The notes: generated by a model not told the origin, from the letters alone. Counted from the stretch's first letter, positions 1 through 6,704 are shown. The stretch: 9,195 bases of DNA from Thermoplasmata archaeon (GCA_021819605.1 JAKAQT010000059.1:1-9195); one strand, 5' to 3'. Program-made: numbers and translations.

Positions 1-1
1 A

Positions 2-64
2 AGGTCCAAGGGAATCAGGACCTTTGCTATAAGGGGAAAAAGCAGGATAGACATCTCCCATTGA
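2..64 (+). CDS. Possible 3' end of an upstream gene, partial
   Basis: Frame 2 is open from the left edge to a TGA at 62-64 and encodes about 20 residues ending in GKSRIDISH. Codon choice (AGG, ATA, ATC, AGC) resembles that of the clear genes in the window. Frame 3 stops early, at 30-32. Frame 1 is also open and runs into the riboflavin kinase frame, so it cannot be excluded that the kinase reads in from further upstream. No family can be named from so short a tail. If it is real, it ends 53 bp before the preferred kinase start, at the base of the leader inverted repeat, and would probably be co-transcribed with the kinase. Confidence 0.3.
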   Translation, partial: RSKGIRTFAIRGKSRIDISH

Positions 65-104
65 TTCAGGGGATTGCAAAAAAAGAATACCGCCCCCTGA
101 ATCA
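62..104 (+). promoter_or_regulatory. Inverted repeat in the riboflavin kinase leader
   Basis: TGATTCAGGGG at 62-72 is exactly complementary to CCCCTGAATCA at 94-104, giving an 11-bp perfect stem with a 21-nt A-rich loop; 61 and 105 could add a G-U pair. The repeat lies between the stop of the possible upstream gene and the kinase start. Its 3' arm touches the Shine-Dalgarno sequence at 104-110. No T-run follows, which argues against a terminator. It could be an RNA hairpin controlling translation, or a DNA operator whose arm centres are 32 bp apart, about three helical turns. The repeat is seen directly; its role is inferred. Confidence 0.6.
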
Positions 105-110
105 GGTGAT
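104..110 (+). promoter_or_regulatory. Shine-Dalgarno sequence deciding the ribK start
   Basis: AGGTGAT ends 7 nt before the ATG at 118. The in-frame TTG at 61 has no such site and would put the 5' arm of the inverted repeat inside the coding region, so the start at 118 is preferred. Confidence 0.75.
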
Positions 111-117
111 AGTCACA

Positions 118-795
118 ATGACATCAGAACTTCCTTATTACAGATACTGGGCCATAAAGTCCATCAAGACCATTGGCGGATCGAAACAACAGGTCTCTCT
201 TTCATCCGGAGACCTTGGAAAGTTCATGGGAATAAGCCAGCAGACTGCATCCCGCCTGATCCTTGACCTCCTCAAGGAAGGCCTCATTACCAGGCAGATG
301 AATGGAAGGCACCAGGAGATTTCCATCACAGCCAAGGGAATGGATCTACTCCTGAGAGAGTACACGGATCTGGGGATAATACTGGAGAAACCAACGAAGA
401 TGAAACTTGCCGGAACGGTACAGAGCGGCCTTGGTGAAGGAAGATATTACATCTCAAGGAAGTACTACGTCATTCAGTTTCAGGAAAAACTTGGATACAT
501 ACCGTATCTTGGCACCCTTAATGTTAAAATCGATCCATCGCATGAAATTTCCCTGAGGAAACTCAGGACCATGGACGGAATTCATATTGACGGGTTCACC
601 ACTGAGGATCGGACCTACGGGCCAGTAAAATGCTTCCGTGGGCAGCTGAATGGGACTGTATGTGCAGTAATTTTCCCCGAAAGGTCCGTCTACAGCGACG
701 TCATGGAAATAATATCGCCGGAATACCTCAGGGAAAAACTTCATCTTGAGGATGGCCAGAAGATAATAGTTGACATTGAAGGCCCATTCAACTAG
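118..795 (+). CDS. ribK: CTP-dependent riboflavin kinase with N-terminal winged helix (RbkR type)
   Basis: The product (225 aa) transfers phosphate from CTP to riboflavin to make FMN in the cytoplasm. Residues about 10-75 form a MarR-like winged helix: helix-turn-helix SGDLGKFMGISQQTASRLI at about 30-48, and a wing around EGLITRQMNGRHQEISIT. Residues about 96-225 are the archaeal kinase domain, with GTVQSGLGEGRYY (99-111), PYLGTLNV (129-136), TYGPVKCF, and PERSVYSDVMEIISPEYLRE near the end. Proteins with this architecture (RbkR) are known both to phosphorylate riboflavin and to repress riboflavin genes, so autoregulation through the upstream inverted repeat is plausible but unproven. The ATG at 118 is chosen for its Shine-Dalgarno and because 225 aa suits the family; an in-frame TTG at 61 would add 19 unlikely residues. 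The TAG stop overlaps the stop of the convergent gene by 4 bp. Confidence 0.93.
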   Translation: MTSELPYYRYWAIKSIKTIGGSKQQVSLSSGDLGKFMGISQQTASRLILDLLKEGLITRQMNGRHQEISITAKGMDLLLREYTDLGIILEKPTKMKLAGTVQSGLGEGRYYISRKYYVIQFQEKLGYIPYLGTLNVKIDPSHEISLRKLRTMDGIHIDGFTTEDRTYGPVKCFRGQLNGTVCAVIFPERSVYSDVMEIISPEYLREKLHLEDGQKIIVDIEGPFN

Positions 796-1058
796 AAATC
801 TACGTCTATTCGGCCTTCCAGAATTTCCTGAACCACTTTCTTGTGTCTCTTTTCAACCTCTTCGCTGTTAAGTCCGCATTCATAAAGTTCCTGGTATATC
901 TCATAGTTTTCATCTTCCGGCTTGTCGTCCAGCCGCCCCTTGAAAACCCTTGAGAAACCGCACGTCCTGTCGGCGTCAAACCCAAGCCTGTAGTTTGTTT
1001 CCACAGTGACATCCTGATCATCAAGATACTCTCTCTTTATGTAAATGTCTTCCACCAT
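792..1058 (-). CDS. Unknown acidic 88-residue protein at the end of the lipid/purine cluster
   Basis: I do not recognise a family. The protein has 88 residues, is strongly acidic (Asp/Glu clearly outnumber Lys/Arg), and has no membrane segment or signal peptide, so it is probably cytosolic. The N-terminal half looks beta-rich (DQDVTVETNYRLGF). The C-terminal third is likely helical (NSEEVEKRHKKVVQEILEG) and ends in the acidic IDVDF. Two cysteines, near residues 33 and 60, are the only candidate metal or redox residues. It starts 9 bp after the purL stop, with AGGTG at 1065-1069 as a good ribosome site 6 nt before the ATG, so it is very likely translated and co-transcribed with purL. Its TAG stop shares the CTAG at 792-795 with the riboflavin kinase stop. 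No function should be assigned. Confidence 0.75.
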   Translation of the reverse strand: MVEDIYIKREYLDDQDVTVETNYRLGFDADRTCGFSRVFKGRLDDKPEDENYEIYQELYECGLNSEEVEKRHKKVVQEILEGRIDVDF

Positions 1059-1064
1059 TTTTCA

Positions 1065-1069
1065 CACCT
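1065..1069 (-). promoter_or_regulatory. Shine-Dalgarno sequence of the 88-residue gene
   Basis: AGGTG on the minus strand overlaps the purL stop (TAG at 1068-1070, read on the minus strand) and lies 6 nt before the ATG at 1058. The overlap with the stop suggests translational coupling to purL. Confidence 0.65.
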
Positions 1070-3374
1070 ATATGTAATTGTCAAGTCCGTGTACCCAGGC
1101 TTCCCTGAATTCTTCAACGGTTCCATCCAGAACTGGCATTTGCAGATCCGTTATGGTGATACTGTTTTCATTGGTGCTGCCTATACGTGTAATCTGTATC
1201 CCGTCAAGCAATTCCCTGAACCTCTCATCGTTTTCCTGTGAAACCTCAATCAGAATGCGCTCCCCTCCCTCTGAGAACAGCTTCTCTATTGTTCTTGCCG
1301 GAGAAATTTCAGAAAGATCCACAGTGAATCCTATGCCCGAGCCGAATGACATTTCCAGCAGCGCCTGTATGAGCCCCCCTGACGAGATATCATGAGCTGC
1401 AAGAATAAGGCCCGTGCCTGCTGCCCTTACGAATGGCCCAGAGATGGCTGCTAGTTCTTCCATGTCAAACCAAGGTACCGATGATGATTCCAATCCCAGG
1501 AACTTCAGGAGCCGGCTTCCGCCAAGTGACGAGGATTCCCTTCCTATAATGTATATTGAGCTCCCAGCTTTCTTGAAATCTGTGCTGACTGCGTGTGCAA
1601 CATCAGGAGTGATTCCAACCATCATAATGTTGGGGACAGGCTTAATGTCTGCTCCAGAATACTGGTTGTAAAGACTCACGTTCCCTGCAACAACAGGAAG
1701 TGCCAGTTTCCTGCAGAATTCAGATATTGCAGATGATATCTGCACAAGCTGCCCCATTATGATAGGATCTTCAGGATTGCCAAGATTTATGCAATCCACC
1801 ACCGAGTTGGGCATGCTTCCTGTTGCCAGTATATTCAGGTACGCCTCAGTCATTGTGGCTAGGGTTCCAGCAAGAGGGTCAACTGCCACCATATCATATC
1901 TGGAACCTGCAGTGATGGCAAGGCCGCGGTTGGATTGTTCCACCGGCTTAATGATGGCGGCATCAGAATGTGTCTCGTGATTCGGTTTCCCGGACAGGGG
2001 TCTTATAACTGTGCTTCCACGAACTGTGTGATCATACTGCCTTGTTATGTTGAAACGCGCACAGTTTTCCGGGTTAGACAGGAATTTCATCAGCAGTTCC
2101 TTTAGGTTGAAATTCTCAGCAGGAAGCACGTAGTCTATGATTTTCCTGTCAGGAATCTCAAAGTTCCTGCAGTATACGGGACCGGATGTCAGAAAATCCA
2201 GATCGAGGTCCAGTACAGTCAATCCATTATGGCGAATGACCAGGTTATTTCCTTCCACAATTTTTCCTATGACGGAAAATTCTATGTCCCACTTTTCAAA
2301 AATCCTTGAAAGCTCTGGCAGGTTTAAAGGATCAATGGCCATGAGCATCCTTTCCTGGCTCTCGCTGATCCATATTTCCCACGGCAGCATGGCCGGTTCC
2401 TTCAGAAGAACTTTCTCCAGGTCAATCTCAGCGGCAACTCCGCCTGAGAGGCACATTTCTCCTACAGAGCTGGAGAGACCACCGCCCCCCAGATCCTTCA
2501 TGCCGTCAACGATATGCACATCACACGCCTCAAGAACTGCGTGTATCAGCGGTTCTTTCACGATTGGATTTCCCAGCTGGACCACAGATTTATTCTTGCC
2601 GCTCTTCTCCTGCAGATTTGCCGACGCGAAGTTTACTCCATGAATCCCGTCTCGGCCTGTTCTTCCGCCAGCAAGGACAAAAATATCGCCTGGCTTTGAT
2701 ACAAAGCTCCTTATTATGCCATCTTTGCGAACAATGCCAATGCAGCCAGCATTGACCAGTGGAGAATGATTGAATGAACGGTCGAAGTCGACGGACCCGG
2801 CCACGTTTGGTAAGCCAACCCTGTTTCCGTAATCCCTGATGCCGCCAACGACACTATTCAGGATGAACCTTGGATGCAGCGTCTTTTCCTTCCATTCGTC
2901 CGCCCATACTTCACCAAAATATATTGAATCAACCAGTGCAACCGGCTGCGCCCCCATGCAGAGTACATCCCGGATTATACCGCCAACTCCCGTTGCCGCG
3001 CCGCCATATGGCTCAATGGCACTTGGGTGGTTATGGCTTTCCATCTTCAGAACATAAGCATAATCATCATCGAATGCAACAACTCCTGCGTCGTCTTCCA
3101 TTGCAAGAATGGCGTCGTGTTTCTCCAGACCGCCAAAATATTTGCGGAGATAGAATTTTGATGATTTGTAGCAGCAGTGCTCACTCCAGGCCTGCGCCAT
3201 TGCCTGCATCTCCACATCGGTAGGATTCCTGCCGATACCTTCAAAGTAGTTCTGGAGCATTATCATTTCCTCCTGTGACAGTCCAAGCGACATGGACTGG
3301 CTCAGCTCCATTAAGTACTGGGGGCTCTTGCCCAGAATCTGCACATTAATCTGTGTTTCAGCAGCTTCTGTCAT
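1068..3374 (-). CDS. purL: Phosphoribosylformylglycinamidine synthase, large subunit PurL
   Basis: PurL (768 aa) converts FGAR to FGAM with ATP and ammonia, the fourth step of de novo IMP synthesis. This is the small PurL type, which needs PurS and the glutaminase PurQ. Visible family motifs in order: WSEHCCYKSSK (63-73); ESHNHPSAIEPYGGAATGVG (112-131), with the substrate and Mg-ATP loop; GGRTGRDGIHGVNFAS in the first ATP domain; KDLGGGGLSSSVGEM; VVAGNVSLYNQ; and AAHDISSGGLIQALLEMSFG in the second half. It is complete and slightly longer than typical small PurL, mainly because about 28 residues precede the usual N-terminus. Met22 or Met28 are possible alternative starts, but the ATG used here overlaps the purS stop by 4 bp (ATGA) and is preceded by AAGGAT, so it is preferred. 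The 88-residue gene follows after 9 bp. No purQ lies nearby. Confidence 0.97.
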   Translation of the reverse strand: MTEAAETQINVQILGKSPQYLMELSQSMSLGLSQEEMIMLQNYFEGIGRNPTDVEMQAMAQAWSEHCCYKSSKFYLRKYFGGLEKHDAILAMEDDAGVVAFDDDYAYVLKMESHNHPSAIEPYGGAATGVGGIIRDVLCMGAQPVALVDSIYFGEVWADEWKEKTLHPRFILNSVVGGIRDYGNRVGLPNVAGSVDFDRSFNHSPLVNAGCIGIVRKDGIIRSFVSKPGDIFVLAGGRTGRDGIHGVNFASANLQEKSGKNKSVVQLGNPIVKEPLIHAVLEACDVHIVDGMKDLGGGGLSSSVGEMCLSGGVAAEIDLEKVLLKEPAMLPWEIWISESQERMLMAIDPLNLPELSRIFEKWDIEFSVIGKIVEGNNLVIRHNGLTVLDLDLDFLTSGPVYCRNFEIPDRKIIDYVLPAENFNLKELLMKFLSNPENCARFNITRQYDHTVRGSTVIRPLSGKPNHETHSDAAIIKPVEQSNRGLAITAGSRYDMVAVDPLAGTLATMTEAYLNILATGSMPNSVVDCINLGNPEDPIIMGQLVQISSAISEFCRKLALPVVAGNVSLYNQYSGADIKPVPNIMMVGITPDVAHAVSTDFKKAGSSIYIIGRESSSLGGSRLLKFLGLESSSVPWFDMEELAAISGPFVRAAGTGLILAAHDISSGGLIQALLEMSFGSGIGFTVDLSEISPARTIEKLFSEGGERILIEVSQENDERFRELLDGIQITRIGSTNENSITITDLQMPVLDGTVEEFREAWVHGLDNYI

Positions 3375-3616
3375 TTTTTCAGTATCCTTATTGAATATTT
3401 CTGAATCACCGGGTTAGTGAGTATCTTTTCCGCTACATCTTCAGCTATTTTCTTTGCCTCAGCTTCACTGCCCTGAACATTCAGCTGGTATGATTTTGAT
3501 GTCTGCACCGATTTCACACCTCCATATCCCAGTATGTTGAGATTCTTGAGAATCGTGAGGGCTTCTGGATCCTCAACACCCGGAAGGTATTCCACCTTTA
3601 TGACCACAACAGGCAT
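3371..3616 (-). CDS. purS: Phosphoribosylformylglycinamidine synthase subunit PurS
   Basis: PurS (81 aa) is the small dimeric subunit that bridges PurL and PurQ and helps ammonia channelling in FGAM synthetase. The sequence fits the family: an initial beta strand (VVVIKVEYL), the PGVEDPEALTI turn matching the usual 'GVxDPxG' region at residues 12-17, the central YGGVKSVQTSKSYQL, a helix with EAEAKKIAEDVAEKIL, and a final strand ending IQKYSIRILKK. Length is typical. ATG at 3616 places the DP motif at the position normal for PurS. AAGGAG at 3619-3624 precedes it with an unusually short 2-nt spacer; a GTG at codon 4 would give 11 nt but would cut the first strand. It overlaps purL by ATGA and starts 22 bp after the GGGP synthase stop. 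Confidence 0.94.
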   Translation of the reverse strand: MPVVVIKVEYLPGVEDPEALTILKNLNILGYGGVKSVQTSKSYQLNVQGSEAEAKKIAEDVAEKILTNPVIQKYSIRILKK

Positions 3617-3638
3617 GGCTCCTTAGTGCTACGGGAAA

Positions 3639-4394
3639 TTAAAATCTATTCATATTGCTGGAATGTACAGCCTTGATTATTGGCATCAATCTATCATATA
3701 TGTCCGTGCATCCTTCCACGATTGTACCTGTAACAATTATATCTGCTCCGGATTCTGCGATCTTCCTGGCGGTTTCTGAATCCCTGATGCCTCCTCCTAC
3801 TACTATTGGTACTGAAGTTTCGCGCTTTACTGCAGAGATCACGCCCGGAGATACCGTGGAAGGGGATCCGCTGCCCGATTCAAGGTATACAAGCTTCATG
3901 CCCATCATTTCCGCCGCAAGCGAATAGGATATGGCAGGAACAGGATCATTGCCGTCAAGAAGATCCGCCTCACCAACTTTCCCCACTGTCATTCCTGGAT
4001 AGAAGACAAGGTAGCCCATGGGAATCGTTTCAATCCCCATTTTTTTCAGGTGCGGCGCAGCCCTCACCTGATGCCTGAAAAGAAACTCCGGTGACCTGGA
4101 ATTAAGCAGGCTCATGAAATATATGGCATCGGCGTGTGGGCTGATCATCGCGGAGGATCCGGGAAATATTATGATCTTCCTTCCGCATTTTTTCTTTATC
4201 TCACGGATGGTCTCATCCATCCTGTTCCTGTCGATTTCAGTTGAGCCACCGATCATTACGTAGTCCGTTCCAGCCCTTTCGGCTTCCCAGGCAATATCGG
4301 CAGACTGTTCCGGAGCCTGCCTTGCAGGATCAATGAGAGTCATGTGGATCTTCTGCTTTTTCAACGTTTCAAGGATTTCTGAGTACACGTTCAC
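3639..4394 (-). CDS. Geranylgeranylglyceryl phosphate synthase (GGGPS)
   Basis: This enzyme (251 aa) joins sn-glycerol-1-phosphate to geranylgeranyl diphosphate, the first committed prenyl transfer of archaeal ether-lipid synthesis; family members are soluble or membrane-associated TIM barrels. Phosphate-binding and active-site loops typical of the GGGPS/PcrB family are visible in order: HMTLIDP (17-23), MIGGST (47-52), IIIFPGS (74-80), ADAIYFMSLLNS (88-99), PMGYLVFYPG (125-134), YLESGSGS (170-177), PIVVGGGIRDS (196-206) and DIIVTGTIVE (218-227). Its length suits the archaeal enzymes. It starts at a GTG that overlaps the TGA of the prenyltransferase gene by 4 bp (GTGA), so the two lipid enzymes are translationally coupled. 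Its product is the substrate of the enzyme encoded just upstream. The bacterial heptaprenyl version (PcrB) is an alternative, unlikely in this context. Confidence 0.95.
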   Translation of the reverse strand: MNVYSEILETLKKQKIHMTLIDPARQAPEQSADIAWEAERAGTDYVMIGGSTEIDRNRMDETIREIKKKCGRKIIIFPGSSAMISPHADAIYFMSLLNSRSPEFLFRHQVRAAPHLKKMGIETIPMGYLVFYPGMTVGKVGEADLLDGNDPVPAISYSLAAEMMGMKLVYLESGSGSPSTVSPGVISAVKRETSVPIVVGGGIRDSETARKIAESGADIIVTGTIVEGCTDIYDRLMPIIKAVHSSNMNRF

Positions 4395-5209
4395 GATATA
4401 CCGCCCACTGCGAATGAAGCCAGACCAATGATCATGGCCAGCTTTGATACCTGCTGGCTCTTTTCCGGATCCCTTCGAATCATTGCCACAGAAGCAAGGA
4501 ACAGGGCATCGGAGAAGGCAACAGATATGAGGTAATATATGCCGAATATTTTAAGGTAATACGGAAAATAGGATATTACCACTGCTAGGATTACTGAAGC
4601 GGAAGCGAAATATGCAGCGAACCTTATGCCACGCTTCTTGGGGAGAGTCATCCTGTCAACGTCTCCCTTTATGTCCTGGATGTCCTTTATGACCTCCCGG
4701 GAAAGATTTGCCAGGGTTGCCATGAGGAAGAGAATAAGCATCCTGTCGATTGAATTGACAGCAATACCGCCGAATATGAAGATAAGGCCCACAAGCACGC
4801 TGATCATGACATTTCCCGAAAGGCCTAGCTTCTTTGTCTTCAGCTCGTATCCCAGCAAGAAAGCTTCAGCTATTATAACCACTGCACCTGCAAGCGGGCT
4901 AATCAGAATAACTGAGATTACTATTGCGGCAGCGAACATTACTGCAACTCCTATTTTTGCGGATTTAATGCTTATCTGACCTGTAACCAGTGGCCTGTTG
5001 GGATGATTGATCCTGTCCGTGTCAACATCCACCACATCATTTATGATATTGCCCCCTGAAGTAACAAGAAAGACAGCCAGTGCTGCAATTACAATAAAAC
5101 GTAAAAAATCCACAAAGTTGAAACCTGCACCTATGAACCCCGATATGAATGTGGCCACAACACCCATGATGCCATTAACAGGGCGGATAATTTTCAACCA
5201 AGGATTCAT
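4391..5209 (-). CDS. Digeranylgeranylglyceryl phosphate synthase (UbiA family prenyltransferase)
   Basis: The protein (272 aa) is an integral membrane prenyltransferase expected to add the second geranylgeranyl group to GGGP, forming the archaeol backbone. It begins with the family's IRPVNGIMG segment. It has the first Asp-rich motif NDVVDVDTD (57-65) followed by NHPNRPL, the GYELKTKKLGLSGN loop (120-133), and the second Asp-rich motif KDIQDIKGDVDR (175-186). Both motifs bind Mg-diphosphate. About eight or nine hydrophobic segments fit the UbiA fold. Other UbiA enzymes act on quinone or haem precursors, but the length, the motifs and the overlap with the GGGP synthase gene point to DGGGP synthase. 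It is the first gene of the cluster and has a TATA-like box 28 bp upstream of the ATG and no convincing Shine-Dalgarno, so the transcript is probably leaderless. Confidence 0.94.
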   Translation of the reverse strand: MNPWLKIIRPVNGIMGVVATFISGFIGAGFNFVDFLRFIVIAALAVFLVTSGGNIINDVVDVDTDRINHPNRPLVTGQISIKSAKIGVAVMFAAAIVISVILISPLAGAVVIIAEAFLLGYELKTKKLGLSGNVMISVLVGLIFIFGGIAVNSIDRMLILFLMATLANLSREVIKDIQDIKGDVDRMTLPKKRGIRFAAYFASASVILAVVISYFPYYLKIFGIYYLISVAFSDALFLASVAMIRRDPEKSQQVSKLAMIIGLASFAVGGIS

Positions 5210-5232
5210 TCCTGTCGGGAAATGATCGTGAG

Positions 5233-5241
5233 CTTTTATTA
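5233..5241 (-). promoter_or_regulatory. TATA-like box of the lipid/purine cluster
   Basis: TAATAAAAG on the minus strand is centred about 28 bp upstream of the prenyltransferase ATG at 5209. With the usual archaeal spacing, transcription would start within a few bases of the ATG. Confidence 0.55.
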
Positions 5242-5264
5242 GTATCGCAATTGTGGTTCATTTG

Positions 5265-5278
5265 AACAGAGCTCTGTT
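5265..5278. repeat. 14-bp perfect palindrome upstream of the lipid cluster promoter
   Basis: AACAGAGCTCTGTT is its own reverse complement. Its centre lies about 34 bp upstream of the TATA-like box, where an archaeal activator or repressor could bind. A palindrome of this length is expected less than once per window by chance, so its existence alone is weak evidence; the half-site recurs at the mptD promoter. Confidence 0.4.
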
Positions 5279-5323
5279 GGCGAAGCTGAACGATGCGGGT
5301 CTTGTAAATATTATTACTGTCCT

Positions 5324-6601
5324 TCAAACAGGATCGCTGATTATATTGCTGTTATTGATGTATACTGGAAAAGTAATGCCAATGCTCGTTTCTTTCCCAC
5401 CCAAGTGGTAAGGTCCCAATACACTCACAGGTTCAAGTCTGATATTTATGTTCATGGTGTAATTACCGTCCGGGATATTGCAAGAAATCTCGTTTACCGG
5501 CTCAACTGCAATGCCGTACTCATTTCCAGTGTCAAAAGTTCCAGACGGGTTTGAGACCACGCCTCCATTGAAGTACACCAGTCCGGAGTCCCATTCATTC
5601 TCGTGAAATGGAAGCAAATATTGCCCAATGGAAACGGTAACGTTGCTGACGGTCAGAGTCTGTTGAGACCACGGGAATGAAGTATTCTGTGCAATCTTGA
5701 TTATCATAACGCTGTAATCCCAGCCATAAATTGTGGATGAATTAATGCCGCCATACTGTGGGAGGGGCCCAATCATGGTGGCAAAATATTCAGCAGAAAC
5801 AACCGGAGAATGTGCCCAGAATGAAAGATTATCAGTATAATTCCCTGGCGGATTTGAACCATGCACGGTTTTTACTGGAAGAATCGGAAATACTTTTGGT
5901 ACTGAACTGCCCTGTGCAATGGTGAAAAGAGAGAAGATCATAATCAGAACAAGTATCAGGGATGCCACCCTGTGCCTGTTAACAGAATATGCAAAACCAC
6001 GCATTCTTTTGTGGAAATACTTCAGGACCAACCTTGATAATGAATCTCCTTTCGACCTGACCCTTCTGGCCTTAATTATGGTGGGTTCTGCAACAATCAT
6101 TGAAAAACCAAGGAACATCAGCAGAATTGAATAAAGCAAAACGTGCTGTGCAGTATTATAGTTGTTTGACCCACCAACCAATTCATCAGACGGATATGGA
6201 GGATGGCTGAAGATGTATGTTGTGTAACTTGAAGGGTTTTCTGCAGATATTGCAACAACGTAGTATGAACCTGAAAGATCCTGGTAGAGATATGTACCTG
6301 TTCCACCTGCGTATTTTATGGGAGGGATAGCCAGATGGCCTGCATCGTTCCTGTTCATTTCAGAGATTTTTGATGCAGGTATGAGATAGAACTGCGCATC
6401 ATGTAAAGATGATGACCATTGGATTTCCCCTGTGCTCCTGATCCAGATGTTGATCTCAGGAGATATGTAGATCCCGGTGCCATCCTGGCTGAAGCTGCCA
6501 GATATTATCTGCTGGCTGTAAACATCAGAGGCAGAGAAAGCTGCCACAAAGAATGAGAACAAAATGATCATTATACCAAGATACTGTATCCACCTGTGCA
6601 T
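5324..6601 (-). CDS. Unknown membrane protein with two exported domains
   Basis: I do not recognise a family. The 425-residue protein has three hydrophobic segments: about 7-24 (signal anchor or signal peptide, after MHRWIQ), 153-171 and 212-229. The loop 172-211 is rich in Arg and Lys (KARRVRSKG, KYFHKRMRG, NRHR) and should be cytoplasmic by the positive-inside rule. This places residues about 28-150 and 230-425 outside the cell. Both exported parts are rich in Ser, Thr, Tyr and Gly and look beta-stranded. The C-terminal part holds about seven N-x-S/T sequons (for example NYT, NLS, NSS, NTS, NVT), while the N-terminal part holds none without a proline. This fits a glycosylated surface protein of a wall-less acidophile, which is inference. 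It has its own TATA-like box 25 bp before the ATG, and no partner gene lies next to it. Confidence 0.8.
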   Translation of the reverse strand: MHRWIQYLGIMIILFSFFVAAFSASDVYSQQIISGSFSQDGTGIYISPEINIWIRSTGEIQWSSSLHDAQFYLIPASKISEMNRNDAGHLAIPPIKYAGGTGTYLYQDLSGSYYVVAISAENPSSYTTYIFSHPPYPSDELVGGSNNYNTAQHVLLYSILLMFLGFSMIVAEPTIIKARRVRSKGDSLSRLVLKYFHKRMRGFAYSVNRHRVASLILVLIMIFSLFTIAQGSSVPKVFPILPVKTVHGSNPPGNYTDNLSFWAHSPVVSAEYFATMIGPLPQYGGINSSTIYGWDYSVMIIKIAQNTSFPWSQQTLTVSNVTVSIGQYLLPFHENEWDSGLVYFNGGVVSNPSGTFDTGNEYGIAVEPVNEISCNIPDGNYTMNINIRLEPVSVLGPYHLGGKETSIGITFPVYINNSNIISDPV

Positions 6602-6621
6602 TACAATATCTTTAATTTGAG

Positions 6622-6631
6622 TATTATAATA
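6622..6631 (-). promoter_or_regulatory. TATA-like box of the membrane protein gene
   Basis: TATTATAATA is centred about 25 bp upstream of the ATG at 6601 in a very AT-rich stretch, with no Shine-Dalgarno before the ATG. This fits a leaderless archaeal transcript. Confidence 0.6.
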
Positions 6632-6652
6632 AACATTCTGTTGGATATAATT

Positions 6653-6704
6653 TACAAAAAATAAAATAATATCCTCTCCATCTCAAGACATAGGGAAGTC
6701 TTGA
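6653..6704 (-). terminator. Hairpin plus T-rich tract, possible trm1 terminator
   Basis: TCAAGAC at 6683-6689 pairs with GTCTTGA at 6698-6704 (7 bp, 8-nt loop). Read on the minus strand, the hairpin is followed after about 12 nt by ATTATTTTATTTTTT. Archaeal termination depends mainly on such T-tracts. It lies about 300 bp after the trm1 stop and just before the promoter of the membrane protein gene. Confidence 0.4.

Noticed and set aside
1..24. 7-bp inverted repeat AAGGTCC/GGACCTT at the left edge
   Set aside because: It probably lies within coding sequence of the upstream gene, has no T-run after it, and is short enough to be chance.
61..117. TTG at 61 as the riboflavin kinase start
   Set aside because: It has no ribosome site and would place the leader inverted repeat in coding sequence. 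The ATG at 118 has AGGTGAT at good spacing and gives a family-typical length.
2137..2643. 168-codon plus-strand frame inside purL
   Set aside because: It is antisense to highly conserved PurL motifs, rich in Ser, Arg and Pro with no coherent fold, and without a promoter or ribosome site: a shadow frame.
3047..3244. 65-codon minus-strand frame inside purL in another frame
   Set aside because: It overlaps the conserved N-terminal PurL motifs in a different phase; there is no sign of a frameshift in purL.
5007..5225. 72-codon plus-strand frame opposite the prenyltransferase
   Set aside because: It mirrors the Asp-rich motif region of the UbiA gene on the other strand; composition is explained by that gene.
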